Positions 33,897-41,412 of a DNA stretch of 45,087 bases are shown in pieces. Origin of the DNA: JAHHUA01 sp036635475 (lineage in GTDB: Bacteria > Bacillota > Clostridia > Oscillospirales > Ruminococcaceae); assembly GCA_036635475.1 (NCBI GenBank), contig JAVWQH010000018.1, positions 1 to 45,087 on the forward strand, in the 5' to 3' direction. The notes under the pieces were generated by a model, which saw nothing but the letters and a program-made list of their open reading frames with translations, ran no database searches and was not told where the DNA came from. Made by a program: the position numbers and the translations under genes. The stretch's first letter is position 1, and each line of letters starts with the position of its first letter.

Positions 33897-34769
33897 TTAA
33901 TTTTCAGCGGAATAATAATCAAAAATCTTATCGGCGATTAAGCCAAACTGCTGCATTGTCAGTTCTTCTGCTCTTGCTGTTGACTTTATATCTAAGCTTT
34001 CCAACATATCACCGATGTTCGATTTTGAAATAGAAAAAAATCCGCTTAGGCAATTTATAAGTGTTTTTCTTCTCTGGGAAAAGCCACCCTTAACCACTTT
34101 GAAAAATGTGGCTTCATCTTTTACGTCAACGGAAGGTTTATCCAAAATATCAAGTGCGATAACGGCTGAATCAACATCGGGGGAGGGCATAAATGAACCC
34201 CTCGAAACATTGAAAAGCAAATGCGGCTCGCTGTAATAACGGATTGCAACTGTTATTGCGCCAATATCTCTTGTTGCAGGTAATGCACAAATTCGCTGTG
34301 CAGCTTCTTTTTGCACCATAACTGTAATCCTTTTGATTGGCAATTTGCTCTCAAGGAGGTGCATTATTATTGGTGAAGTGATGTAATAGGGGAGGTTTGC
34401 ACAAACTACAACGTCCATTCCCTCAAATTCATCTTTAATAAGTTGGTGCAAATCAACATCAAGAACATCATTGTTGATTATTTTAATATTATTGTGTTCA
34501 GATAGGGTTTCATCAAGAATAGGCATAAGTCGCTTGTCGATTTCAATACAGACAACTTTGTCTGCACGAAGAGCCAGTTCTTCCGATAAAACACCTATTC
34601 CGGGTCCGATTTCTATAACTCCAACACCAGCGCCAGCTCCGCCTAACTCAGCCATTCTTGGGCAGACAGATGGATTTACCAAAAAGTTTTGTCCCAACGA
34701 CTTTGAAAAAGTGAAACCATGACGGGTTAAAACGTCTTTAATTACTGATATATTTGAAAGTTTACTCAT
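33897..34769 (-). CDS. rsmA: 16S rRNA dimethyladenosine transferase
   Basis: A 290-residue KsgA/RsmA enzyme that dimethylates two adjacent adenines near the 3' end of 16S rRNA. Motifs are SKSLGQNFLVNPSVCPRMAEL, the SAM-binding IEIGPGIGVLSEELALRADKVVCIEID, the catalytic NLPYYITSPIIMHLLE (motif IV) and SFMPSPDVDSAVI. The ATG has a GGAGG box upstream. It is monocistronic, on the opposite strand to its neighbours. Confidence 0.96.
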   Translation of the reverse strand: MSKLSNISVIKDVLTRHGFTFSKSLGQNFLVNPSVCPRMAELGGAGAGVGVIEIGPGIGVLSEELALRADKVVCIEIDKRLMPILDETLSEHNNIKIINNDVLDVDLHQLIKDEFEGMDVVVCANLPYYITSPIIMHLLESKLPIKRITVMVQKEAAQRICALPATRDIGAITVAIRYYSEPHLLFNVSRGSFMPSPDVDSAVIALDILDKPSVDVKDEATFFKVVKGGFSQRRKTLINCLSGFFSISKSNIGDMLESLDIKSTARAEELTMQQFGLIADKIFDYYSAEN

Positions 34770-34898
34770 TTTTTCCTCCGATTGCTAGATTTATCATCTT
34801 ATGGCTATTGTACCATAAAAATAAAAATAAAAAAACACTTGCTATCATCTTATATATAAATTATTATATATAGTAGATAAATCAGAAAGGGAATTGTG

Positions 34899-35390
34899 AT
34901 GGATAGAAGAGATAAAATAAATTACTACCTTGATATTGCTGAGGCAGTAACTGAACGAGGAACTTGCCTTAGAAGAAATTATGGTGCAATTATAGTGAAA
35001 AATGACCAGATTATTTCAACAGGCTATGTTGGTGCACCAAGAGGAAGACAAAATTGCTGCGATTTGGGATATTGTACAAGAGAAAAATTAAATGTTCCAA
35101 GAGGCGAAAGATATGAACTTTGCCGTTCGGTTCATGCTGAACAAAATGCAATTATCCACGCTTCAAGAGAAAATATGTTGGGGTCAACTTTGTATTTGGT
35201 TGGCATTGAGGCTAAAACTCAGGTTTATATCGAAAATGCACGTCCTTGTGCAATGTGCAAAAGATTAATTATTAATGCAGGAATTAAAGAAGTTATCGTC
35301 AGAAATTCAAAAAATGAATACGTTGTATTAGATGTTGAAAAAGAATTTGTGGATAACGATGACTCTATTGATGGCAAATTCGGATACTGA
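34899..35390 (+). CDS. dCMP deaminase-like (ComEB-type) cytidine deaminase family protein
   Basis: A 163-residue zinc deaminase. His79 and Glu81 in HAEQNAI and Cys117/Cys120 in PCAMC form the catalytic zinc site. Additional cysteines (NCCDLGYC) correspond to the extra zinc-binding segment of the dCMP deaminase/ComEB branch. It would convert dCMP to dUMP. I start at the ATG 34899, 6 nt after AAAGGGA, rather than the GTG at 34896. The C-terminal 25 residues are acidic. It is monocistronic, upstream of rex. Confidence 0.9.
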   Translation: MDRRDKINYYLDIAEAVTERGTCLRRNYGAIIVKNDQIISTGYVGAPRGRQNCCDLGYCTREKLNVPRGERYELCRSVHAEQNAIIHASRENMLGSTLYLVGIEAKTQVYIENARPCAMCKRLIINAGIKEVIVRNSKNEYVVLDVEKEFVDNDDSIDGKFGY

Positions 35391-35405
35391 TTTTGTCTTT
35401 TGAGT

Positions 35406-35434
35406 TTGACAAAAAGTATGTTTGATTATACAAT
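35406..35434 (+). promoter_or_regulatory. Promoter of rex
   Basis: A perfect TTGACA (35406-35411) is followed after 17 nt by TACAAT (35429-35434), matching five of six -10 bases, about 35 nt before the start codon. Confidence 0.8.
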
Positions 35435-35469
35435 GATGTATATTATTCACAATTAGGAGGTGTCTTATT

Positions 35470-36129
35470 ATGGCAAAAGGTCAAAATGTTTCACTTTCAG
35501 TTATAAAACGCTTGCCCAGATACCATAGATATTTAGGCGAACTTTTAAAAAACAGCATTACCCGTATTTCTTCCCGAGAATTAGCGGAACTTATGAATTT
35601 AACTGCATCACAAATTCGCCAAGATTTGAACTGCTTTGGTGGGTTTGGACAGCAAGGCTATGGATATAATGTCAGTGCATTGTATAGCGAAATTGGCGGT
35701 ATTTTGGGACTTGAAAAGCATCTTACCACAATTTTAATCGGTGCGGGAAATTTGGGACGTACTATTGCCACACATTTGGAATTTGAAACTATGGGATTTA
35801 AACTTGTTGGAGCTTTTGACAGTAATTATCAAAATATTCCTCCTGTCAGAGGGCTTAAAGTCCAATCACCCGATAATTTAGAAAAATTTTGCAATGAACA
35901 TTCCCCGAGTATTGCAATTTTATGTATACCTAAGGAAGGCGCAAAATATATTTCTGACAAATTAATTGAATGTGGTGTGAAAGGTTTTTGGAATTTTTCC
36001 CACTTTGAGTTTGGCATTAATAGAAGTGATATCGTGGTTGAAAATGTTCATCTTGCCGACAGTATGATGACACTTTGCTACAGAGTCAACGAATTAGAAA
36101 CGGAAATGGAACTGAAAAGTTTGGAATAA
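35470..36129 (+). CDS. rex: Redox-sensing transcriptional repressor Rex
   Basis: A 219-residue NADH-sensing repressor. The N-terminal winged helix (about 1-75) has SVIKRLPRYHRYLGELL and TASQIRQDLNCFGGFGQQGYGYNV, the diagnostic Rex signature. The Rossmann domain contains LIGAGNLGRTIATH (NADH binding) and a conserved GAFDSN. The C-terminus swaps between subunits (LADSMMTLCYRVNELE). Rex represses fermentation and NADH-reoxidising genes when NADH/NAD+ is low. AGGAGG precedes the ATG; I saw no obvious Rex operator nearby. Confidence 0.96.
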   Translation: MAKGQNVSLSVIKRLPRYHRYLGELLKNSITRISSRELAELMNLTASQIRQDLNCFGGFGQQGYGYNVSALYSEIGGILGLEKHLTTILIGAGNLGRTIATHLEFETMGFKLVGAFDSNYQNIPPVRGLKVQSPDNLEKFCNEHSPSIAILCIPKEGAKYISDKLIECGVKGFWNFSHFEFGINRSDIVVENVHLADSMMTLCYRVNELETEMELKSLE

Positions 36130-36155
36130 TTGATATTTATACTACAATTTACATA

Positions 36156-36196
36156 AAAACTGTGAATATATTTGCGTATATTCACAGTTTTTTCAT
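36156..36196 (+). terminator. Terminator of rex
   Basis: AAAACTGTGAATATA (36156-36170) pairs perfectly with TATATTCACAGTTTT (36177-36191), followed by TTCAT. Confidence 0.88.
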
Positions 36197-36213
36197 ATTT
36201 TCGTCAACTTCAC

Positions 36214-36242
36214 TTGATACATTTATGAAAAGTATGTTAATA
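36214..36242 (+). promoter_or_regulatory. Probable promoter of the purine permease leader
   Basis: TTGATA (36214-36219) is followed after 17 nt by TTAATA (36237-36242). Transcription would begin near 36249, leaving a leader of about 145 nt. Confidence 0.5.
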
Positions 36243-36254
36243 TATAAGTAGCAC

Positions 36255-36370
36255 AAAATCCAATCATCTATATAAATTTGCAAATTAAGGCTGATACTGC
36301 TTCAACGTAAAAGAAAATTGCGTTGATATAGATTGCTTTAGTGGCTAAATTATATATGTGATTGAGCTTT
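36255..36370 (+). ncRNA. Structured 5' leader of the purine permease, class unknown
   Basis: CAATCATCTATATA (36261-36274) pairs with TATATATGTGATTG (36351-36364) with one mismatch and one G-U, extended by AATTT/AAAT. Inside, TTCAACG pairs with CGTTGA(T) around 36301-36326. The arrangement, a long closing stem with internal hairpins ending 17 nt before the ribosome binding site, looks like a riboswitch, but I do not find the conserved purine riboswitch bases. Confidence 0.4.
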
Positions 36371-36392
36371 GAAAAGAAAAGAGGATTAGTTT

Positions 36393-37811
36393 ATGTTAGA
36401 AAAACTTTTTAAACTCAAGGAAAATAACACAACGGTTAAAACAGAAATTATTGCCGGATTGTCCACATTTATGACAATGGCATATATCGTTGCGTTAAAT
36501 CCGAACCTATTGACCAATTTTGGTGGACATGGCGCAAACCTTTGGAATGCTGTTTTTATGGCAACCATTCTTTCTTCATTTGCCGGCACAGCTATGATGG
36601 CTTTTTTGGCAAATAAACCATTCGCTTTAGCTCCAGGTATGGGACTTAACTCCTATTTTGCAACTATTGTTGCAACTATTGCTGCTGTTGCGGGTATTTC
36701 TTATGCTGAAGCATTCCCAGCAGGACTTGCTATTATTTTGGTTTCCGGCATACTTTTCACTATACTCACTTTGCTGAAAATTCGTGAGAAAATCGTTGCC
36801 GCAATCCCTCACGCAATCCGTATGGGTATCCCAGCCGGTATCGGTTTAATGCTTGTCAACATTGGTTTGGGCAGTAATGCAGGCGTTTTCACTGAAAATG
36901 GCCCTTTCTATATGCTAGGTTCTTTCTTCACTAATGGCCCAAGTGCAACTAAAGCTGCTATGGGCGAAATGTATCCAACAATGATTTTGTATATCCTTAC
37001 ATTGTTTGTTGGATTGTTGGTTATTGCTATTTTAACCCACAAAAAAGTTGTAGGTTCAATTCTAATGGGCATTTTGAGTGCATCTGTATTCTACTGGATA
37101 GGTTCATTTATTATTGGAACTAACCCTTTTGCAGTACTTGAAGGTGCATCATTTATACCACCTTTCAAAGATATGGTTGACTTGACTTTGTTCAAATTTG
37201 ACTTTGTAACTTTGTTTAAGTTGGGTACATTCTCCGCTATTATGACAATTATCACATTCTGTATGGTTGATATGTTCGATACAATCGGCACATTAATCGG
37301 TACAGCTAAAAAAGCAAATATGCTTAAACCTAATGGTGAAATGGAAAATATGAACGAGGCTATGCTTTCTGACTCTTTGGCAACTTGCGTTGGTGCTTGT
37401 ACAGGTACATCAACTGTTACAACATTTATCGAGTCTGCTGCCGGAGTTGCTGAGGGCGGAAGAACAGGTTTGACAGCTCTTACAACTGCAATTATGTTCT
37501 TGCTTTGTATGTTTATTGCACCAATTATCAGATTAATTCCTTCTCCTGCTACATCTGCGGCTCTTGTTTATGTTGGAGTTCTTATGATTAGCTCATTAAA
37601 AGAAGTTGATTATTCCGATATTGCACAATCACTTTCTGTTGTTTTGATGCTTGTATTTATGATGGTTACAGGCGGTATTGGAAACGGTATCGGTATTGGA
37701 CTGATTTCATACACAGCTATCAGAATTTGCACAGGTAATGGCAAGAAAGTTTCTGTATTAACTATGATTCTTTCATTACTATTCCTTGGAAAGTTCTTTA
37801 TTGCATTCTAA
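36393..37811 (+). CDS. NCS2/AzgA-type hypoxanthine/guanine permease
   Basis: A 472-residue protein with about 13 membrane helices. Family segments are TEIIAGLSTFMTMAYIVALNP at the N-terminus, APGMGLNSYFA (helix 3), VDMFDTIGTLIGTAKKAN and the TSTVTTFIESAAGVAEGGRTGL signature. These match the AzgA/PbuG branch that imports adenine, guanine or hypoxanthine. AGAGG lies 8 nt before the ATG. A structured leader upstream suggests regulation at RNA level. Confidence 0.93.
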   Translation: MLEKLFKLKENNTTVKTEIIAGLSTFMTMAYIVALNPNLLTNFGGHGANLWNAVFMATILSSFAGTAMMAFLANKPFALAPGMGLNSYFATIVATIAAVAGISYAEAFPAGLAIILVSGILFTILTLLKIREKIVAAIPHAIRMGIPAGIGLMLVNIGLGSNAGVFTENGPFYMLGSFFTNGPSATKAAMGEMYPTMILYILTLFVGLLVIAILTHKKVVGSILMGILSASVFYWIGSFIIGTNPFAVLEGASFIPPFKDMVDLTLFKFDFVTLFKLGTFSAIMTIITFCMVDMFDTIGTLIGTAKKANMLKPNGEMENMNEAMLSDSLATCVGACTGTSTVTTFIESAAGVAEGGRTGLTALTTAIMFLLCMFIAPIIRLIPSPATSAALVYVGVLMISSLKEVDYSDIAQSLSVVLMLVFMMVTGGIGNGIGIGLISYTAIRICTGNGKKVSVLTMILSLLFLGKFFIAF

Positions 37812-37828
37812 TTAAAACTTAAAAAAGT

Positions 37829-37860
37829 TGACCATCACTTTTTGTGGTGGTCATTTCTTT
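37829..37860 (+). terminator. Terminator of the purine permease gene
   Basis: TGACCATCAC pairs with GTGGTGGTCA (hairpin 37829-37853, one G-U), followed by TTTCTTTTT. Confidence 0.88.
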
Positions 37861-37941
37861 TTGCTGCAAATTGAGGTATAATATATAAGCCTTATAAAAA
37901 ATTTAAGATATTTTATATATTTAATCAAAATGGAGGTTTAT

Positions 37942-38658
37942 ATGGATAATAACTGGCTTGCGAGAGTTGAACCGATATATACAATTGAGGGAATTGAAAA
38001 GCTCAAAAATTCAAGGGTAGTTATACTTGGGCTTGGCGGAGTTGGCTCGGCGGCGGCTGAGGCAATTTGTCGAAGTGGTGTTGAAAATATTATGTTGGTG
38101 GACAGCGAAAACGTCAATTTGTCAAATATCAACCGACAAATTATTGCAACAAGAGATAATATTGGCAAAAAGAAAACTTTGGTTGCTAAGGAAAGATTGC
38201 TTTCAATCAATCCTAATTGCAACATTGAAGAGAGAAATGAATTTTATCTGCCCGAAAATTCAAGCTTTGTTTTTGATTTTAAACCCGATTATATTGTTGA
38301 TGCAATTGATACAGTGACTGCAAAACTGCATTTAGCACTTAACTGTTATATTGATGAAATACCTCTTATATCTTGCCTTGGAACAGGAAATCGACTTGAC
38401 CCATCTAAGCTTGTTTTTGGGGATATAAGTATGACAAGCGGCACAAACTGTCCTCTTGCAAGAATTATGAGAAGAGAACTCAGAAGAAGTGGTGTGAAGA
38501 GATTAGACGTTGTTTTTTCAACTGAACCGCCATTTAACCCCATAGTTGTTGACGATAAATTCGGCAGACATGCTCCGGCAAGTACCGCTTTTGTTCCGCC
38601 GTCAGCAGGATTTTTGATTGCATCAGTTGTGATAAGGGAAATATTAGGGATAAATTAA
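37942..38658 (+). CDS. tcdA: tRNA threonylcarbamoyladenosine dehydratase (ThiF/HesA/MoeB family)
   Basis: A 238-residue E1-like adenylating enzyme. The Rossmann loop is VVILGLGGVGSAAAEAICRSGVENIMLVDSENVNLSNINRQ; DAIDTVTAKLHL and the LGTGNRLDPSKL segment fit TcdA, which cyclises t6A to ct6A in tRNAs decoding ANN codons. The first in-frame ATG at 37930 overlaps the Shine-Dalgarno (ATGGAGG), so I use the ATG at 37942, 5 nt after GGAGG. It is monocistronic and followed by a terminator. Confidence 0.9.
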   Translation: MDNNWLARVEPIYTIEGIEKLKNSRVVILGLGGVGSAAAEAICRSGVENIMLVDSENVNLSNINRQIIATRDNIGKKKTLVAKERLLSINPNCNIEERNEFYLPENSSFVFDFKPDYIVDAIDTVTAKLHLALNCYIDEIPLISCLGTGNRLDPSKLVFGDISMTSGTNCPLARIMRRELRRSGVKRLDVVFSTEPPFNPIVVDDKFGRHAPASTAFVPPSAGFLIASVVIREILGIN

Positions 38659-38663
38659 TGGGA

Positions 38664-38720
38664 AAAAGCTTTAGACTTTTGGTGTTGGCACAGTCACATC
38701 ATTTGTGTTAAGGCTTTTTT
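38664..38720 (+). terminator. Terminator of tcdA
   Basis: GAAAAAGCTTTA pairs with TAAGGCTTTTTT at the ends of 38664-38720 with one G-U pair. The loop is long and the 3' arm runs into poly-T. Confidence 0.6.
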
Positions 38721-38724
38721 GCAC

Positions 38725-38756
38725 AAAAAAACAGTACCAACCTATTGGTTGATACC
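38725..38756 (-). terminator. Terminator of tRNA-Val
   Basis: On the minus strand GGTATCAACC pairs with GGTTGGTACT (arms 38733-38742 and 38747-38756) and is followed by GTTTTTTT. It lies just after the tRNA 3' end. Confidence 0.85.
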
Positions 38757-38763
38757 GTTTATA

Positions 38764-38839
38764 TGGTGGGAACAACAGGGCTCGAACCTGTGACCCTCTG
38801 CTTGTAAGGCAGATGCTCTCCCAGCTGAGCTATGCTCCC
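38764..38839 (-). tRNA. tRNA-Val (anticodon TAC)
   Basis: A 76-nt cloverleaf on the minus strand. The acceptor stem GGGAGCA/TGTTCCC has one G-T pair. The D arm is GCTC-AGCTGGGA-GAGC, the anticodon loop is CTTACAA (anticodon TAC), and the T arm is ACAGG-TTCGAGC-CCTGT. The CCA end is encoded. It stands alone, with its own terminator. Confidence 0.97.
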
Positions 38840-38917
38840 AAAAAATATTACTTGCTTATAATACCATATTCGACACACAATTGCAATACTTTATTTTAAT
38901 TTTTTTAATATTTTATC

Positions 38918-38966
38918 AAAAAAATAATTCAAGCTACCATTATTGCGGAAAATGATAGCTTGAATT
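38918..38966 (-). terminator. Terminator of the RNase J gene
   Basis: AATTCAAGCTACCATT pairs with AATGATAGCTTGAATT (hairpin 38926-38966), and on the minus strand ATTTTTTT-like sequence follows. Confidence 0.88.
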
Positions 38967-38988
38967 TTTATTTAACGATTTTTACAGA

Positions 38989-40989
38989 TTATATTTCTTG
39001 AATAATTGGCAAAATCATTGGACTGCGTTTTGTTTGTACATATAAATATTGTCCAAGTTGGTCTTTAACAGTTTGCTTGATTGTATTCCAATCTTTAAAT
39101 CCTGTCATTTGACACTGAGATAATGCACGAAGACAAACCTCACGAGCCTCACTCATCATTTGTTCGGATTCTCTTACATAAACAAATCCACGAGATACAA
39201 CATCAGGACCTGAAACAAGCTCTCCCGAAGCGGAATCAATGGCAGCCACAACAACTATTAAGCCGTCTTCGGCAAGATGCTTTCTGTCACGAAGTACAAT
39301 ACTTCCAACGTCGCCAACACCAAGTCCGTCTACCATTACTCGTCCAGCAGGCACTGAACCTGTTATCTTCATATCAACGCCATCAGTTTCAATAACTTTT
39401 CCGATGTCGCTTATAATTACATTGTTTTCAGGAATACCCATACTTATTGCAAGGTCTTTTTGCTTTTTCAAGTGCTTGAACTCACCATGAAGAGGAATTA
39501 CATACTTAGGTTTTGTAAGTTTCATCATTAGTTTTAAGTCCTCTTGACAAGCATGTCCCGAAACGTGAAGATTATAGACTTTATCATATAAAACATCTGC
39601 ACCAAGTTTCATCAAGTCGTTAATTAAGCGATTGACTAATTTTTCATTACCTGGGATTGCTTGTGCGGAAATAATTATGCAATCGTTTGGTGTGATGGTT
39701 ATTTTTCTGTGGTCGTTTGATGACATTCTTGCAAGGGCACTCATAGGCTCGCCTTGACTTCCTGTGGTTATAATAACAAGTTTATCATCGGGATAATTTT
39801 TGATTGCATCAATATCAATGAGCATACCTTCGGGATAGGTTAAATAGCCAAGTTCAGTTGCTTTTGCAACAACATTTTCCATACTTCTTCCCGAAACTGC
39901 AACTTTTCTGCCATGAGTTTGTGCATATTCAAAAATTGTTTGTATTCTGTGGACATTGGACGCAAATGTTGCAATTAGAATACGTTTTCCACCCGCATTT
40001 CTAAAAAGCCCATCAAATGAGGCGGCAACAGTTCGCTCACTCATACTTGAACCGGGTTTATCGGCATTTGTTGAGTCGGGAAGCAGAGCGAGAACGCCAC
40101 GACTGCCAAGCTCACCAAATCTTGCAAGGTCTATACAGTTACCCAAAATTGGGGTATAGTCAATTTTAAAGTCGCCAGTGTGGACAATAATTCCAGCTGG
40201 AGTGAAGAGTGCAAGTCCACAAGCATCAGGGATTGAGTGGTTCACTTCAATAAATTCAACTGCCATACAGCCAAGTTTGATTGTTGAACCAGGGGACACA
40301 ACATTTAGCTGAGTTGTTGCAAGAAGTCCATGTTCTTTTAGTTTGCCTTCAAGTATTCCCAAAGTTAGCTTTGTACCATAAACAGGCACGTTGACTTTTT
40401 TTAGGAAATATGGGATTGCGCCGATATGGTCTTCGTGACCATGGGTGATAACAAGTCCTCGGATTTTATCCTTGTTTTTTTCAAGGTAAGTGAAGTCAGG
40501 CAAAACCAAGTCTATGCCAAGCAATTCATCATCTGGGAACGAAAGTCCGCAGTCTACCATAACGATATCGTTGCAACATTCATAAACAGTAAGGTTTTTT
40601 CCTATTTCGTGAAGTCCTCCAAGAGAGATTATCTTAACAGGAGTTTTCCTTTGACGATTATCTTGTTTTGGTTTTGAAGAGCGTTGTGTGCCTCTTTTGG
40701 CTGGCACAGGTTTGTCCCCAATAATAAGGCTTGATGGGGCGTTGCAAACCAATTCTTTTTCAGCATTGGCTAGGGGCAGTTTTGTTGGTTTTGAGATACA
40801 CTGAACCGCAGAAACGCAGGGGAGAGCAGAAACTTCCGATAGTTTTGCCACCTTTTCCTTTGTAATTAAATTAGGAATTAGTCCCGCTGAAGTTAAAGGG
40901 TAAGTTTTTTTCTTTGTATATTGACGTTTTGGTTTGTTAATTTGTGGTGATGCTGAAGGTTCAGCATTTTGATTATTGTTTTCTGACAC
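38989..40989 (-). CDS. rnj: Ribonuclease J
   Basis: A 666-residue metallo-beta-lactamase RNase with endo- and 5'-exonuclease activity. The zinc motif HGHEDH is at 183-188; further motifs are HSIPDACGL, HTGDFKIDYTP and the beta-CASP signatures SNVHRIQTI, TTGSQGEPMSAL and HVSGHACQEDL, HGEFKHL. In Bacillus J1 the HxHxDH motif lies near residue 74, so this protein has an extra N-terminal region of about 110 residues, basic and low-complexity. The start is GTG (40987-40989), 6 nt after AGGAGG. About 290 nt of leader sequence contain a probable RNA unit and a terminator. Confidence 0.95.
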   Translation of the reverse strand: MSENNNQNAEPSASPQINKPKRQYTKKKTYPLTSAGLIPNLITKEKVAKLSEVSALPCVSAVQCISKPTKLPLANAEKELVCNAPSSLIIGDKPVPAKRGTQRSSKPKQDNRQRKTPVKIISLGGLHEIGKNLTVYECCNDIVMVDCGLSFPDDELLGIDLVLPDFTYLEKNKDKIRGLVITHGHEDHIGAIPYFLKKVNVPVYGTKLTLGILEGKLKEHGLLATTQLNVVSPGSTIKLGCMAVEFIEVNHSIPDACGLALFTPAGIIVHTGDFKIDYTPILGNCIDLARFGELGSRGVLALLPDSTNADKPGSSMSERTVAASFDGLFRNAGGKRILIATFASNVHRIQTIFEYAQTHGRKVAVSGRSMENVVAKATELGYLTYPEGMLIDIDAIKNYPDDKLVIITTGSQGEPMSALARMSSNDHRKITITPNDCIIISAQAIPGNEKLVNRLINDLMKLGADVLYDKVYNLHVSGHACQEDLKLMMKLTKPKYVIPLHGEFKHLKKQKDLAISMGIPENNVIISDIGKVIETDGVDMKITGSVPAGRVMVDGLGVGDVGSIVLRDRKHLAEDGLIVVVAAIDSASGELVSGPDVVSRGFVYVRESEQMMSEAREVCLRALSQCQMTGFKDWNTIKQTVKDQLGQYLYVQTKRSPMILPIIQEI

Positions 40990-41058
40990 AATAGTCCTCC
41001 TTTTTAATAATAAGTTATATCAATGCAGTTTCATAAATAAATTCGAATAAAATGCAAC

Positions 41059-41089
41059 ACAAAAACAACTGTCAAGCAAATTGACAGTT
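41059..41089 (-). terminator. Terminator at the 3' end of the putative RNA
   Basis: AACTGTCAA (41067-41075) pairs perfectly with TTGACAGTT (41081-41089). On the minus strand GTTTTTGTG follows. Confidence 0.8.
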
Positions 41090-41282
41090 CAAGGGAAGCT
41101 TAGTGTTATCGATTTAGAATGGGTTTGTTCCGCTTTTCCTCTCCCTATAATCCGCACATTAGGGGCTGTATGTATCATATAAAAATCAGACTTAGGAAAA
41201 TCGTTTTACAAAACACCTTTTATGGCTAATCCATAATTATTGGCAATTATTAAGGTATTGCCGAAAACAGAACACTACATTA
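41060..41282 (-). ncRNA. Putative structured noncoding RNA or long regulated leader of RNase J
   Basis: The unit has its own promoter and ends in a terminator. Minus-strand hairpins include GGCAAT...ATTGCC, TTATGG...CCATAA, GTTTT-GT-AAAAC and CCCTAAT...ATTATAGGG. Longer pairings are TAGTGTT with AACACTA (closing the whole) and TTTTCCT with AGGAAAA. No ORF with a ribosome binding site is inside. Size and closed structure would allow a 6S-like RNA, but I did not recognise diagnostic bases; it is not tmRNA, SRP RNA or RNase P RNA. Confidence 0.45.
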
Positions 41283-41288
41283 ATATCT

Positions 41289-41317
41289 ATGATAAACATT
41301 TAGTTTGATATTGTCAA
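41289..41317 (-). promoter_or_regulatory. Promoter of the putative RNA / RNase J
   Basis: A perfect minus-strand TTGACA (complement 41312-41317) is followed after 17 nt by TATCAT (complement 41289-41294). Confidence 0.8.
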
Positions 41318-41348
41318 GTTAAATTAATGTATTATATTGATAAAATTT

Positions 41349-41400
41349 GTTAAAGTTGCAAAAACTAGCCGTAAATTTTTGTAAACTACGGCTAGTTTTT
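41349..41400 (-). terminator. Terminator of the SpoIIQ-like gene
   Basis: AAAAACTAGCCGTA (41360-41373) pairs perfectly with TACGGCTAGTTTTT (41387-41400). T runs occur on both strands. Confidence 0.88.
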
Positions 41401-41412
41401 ACGTTTAAATAC

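Larger units (their letters stand above)
40990..41412. other. Intergenic region upstream of RNase J
   Basis: A 423-bp gap without protein genes. On the minus strand it holds a strong promoter (41289-41317), a probable structured RNA (about 41060-41282) and its terminator; near 41349-41400 lies the terminator of the SpoIIQ-like gene. Confidence 0.6.

Noticed and set aside
36255..36370. Standard guanine/adenine riboswitch
   Set aside because: The conserved junction and loop bases of the purine aptamer are not visible, so I list it only as a leader of unknown class.
36130..36392. A Rex operator near rex and the permease
   Set aside because: No TTGTTAA-N4-TTAACAA-like palindrome was found in the gap.
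41060..41282. tmRNA, SRP RNA or RNase P RNA
   Set aside because: There is no tRNA-like CCA end, no SRP GGAAG-type apical loop and no RNase P core (GAGGAAAGTCC); the similar GAGGAAAAG alone is not enough.
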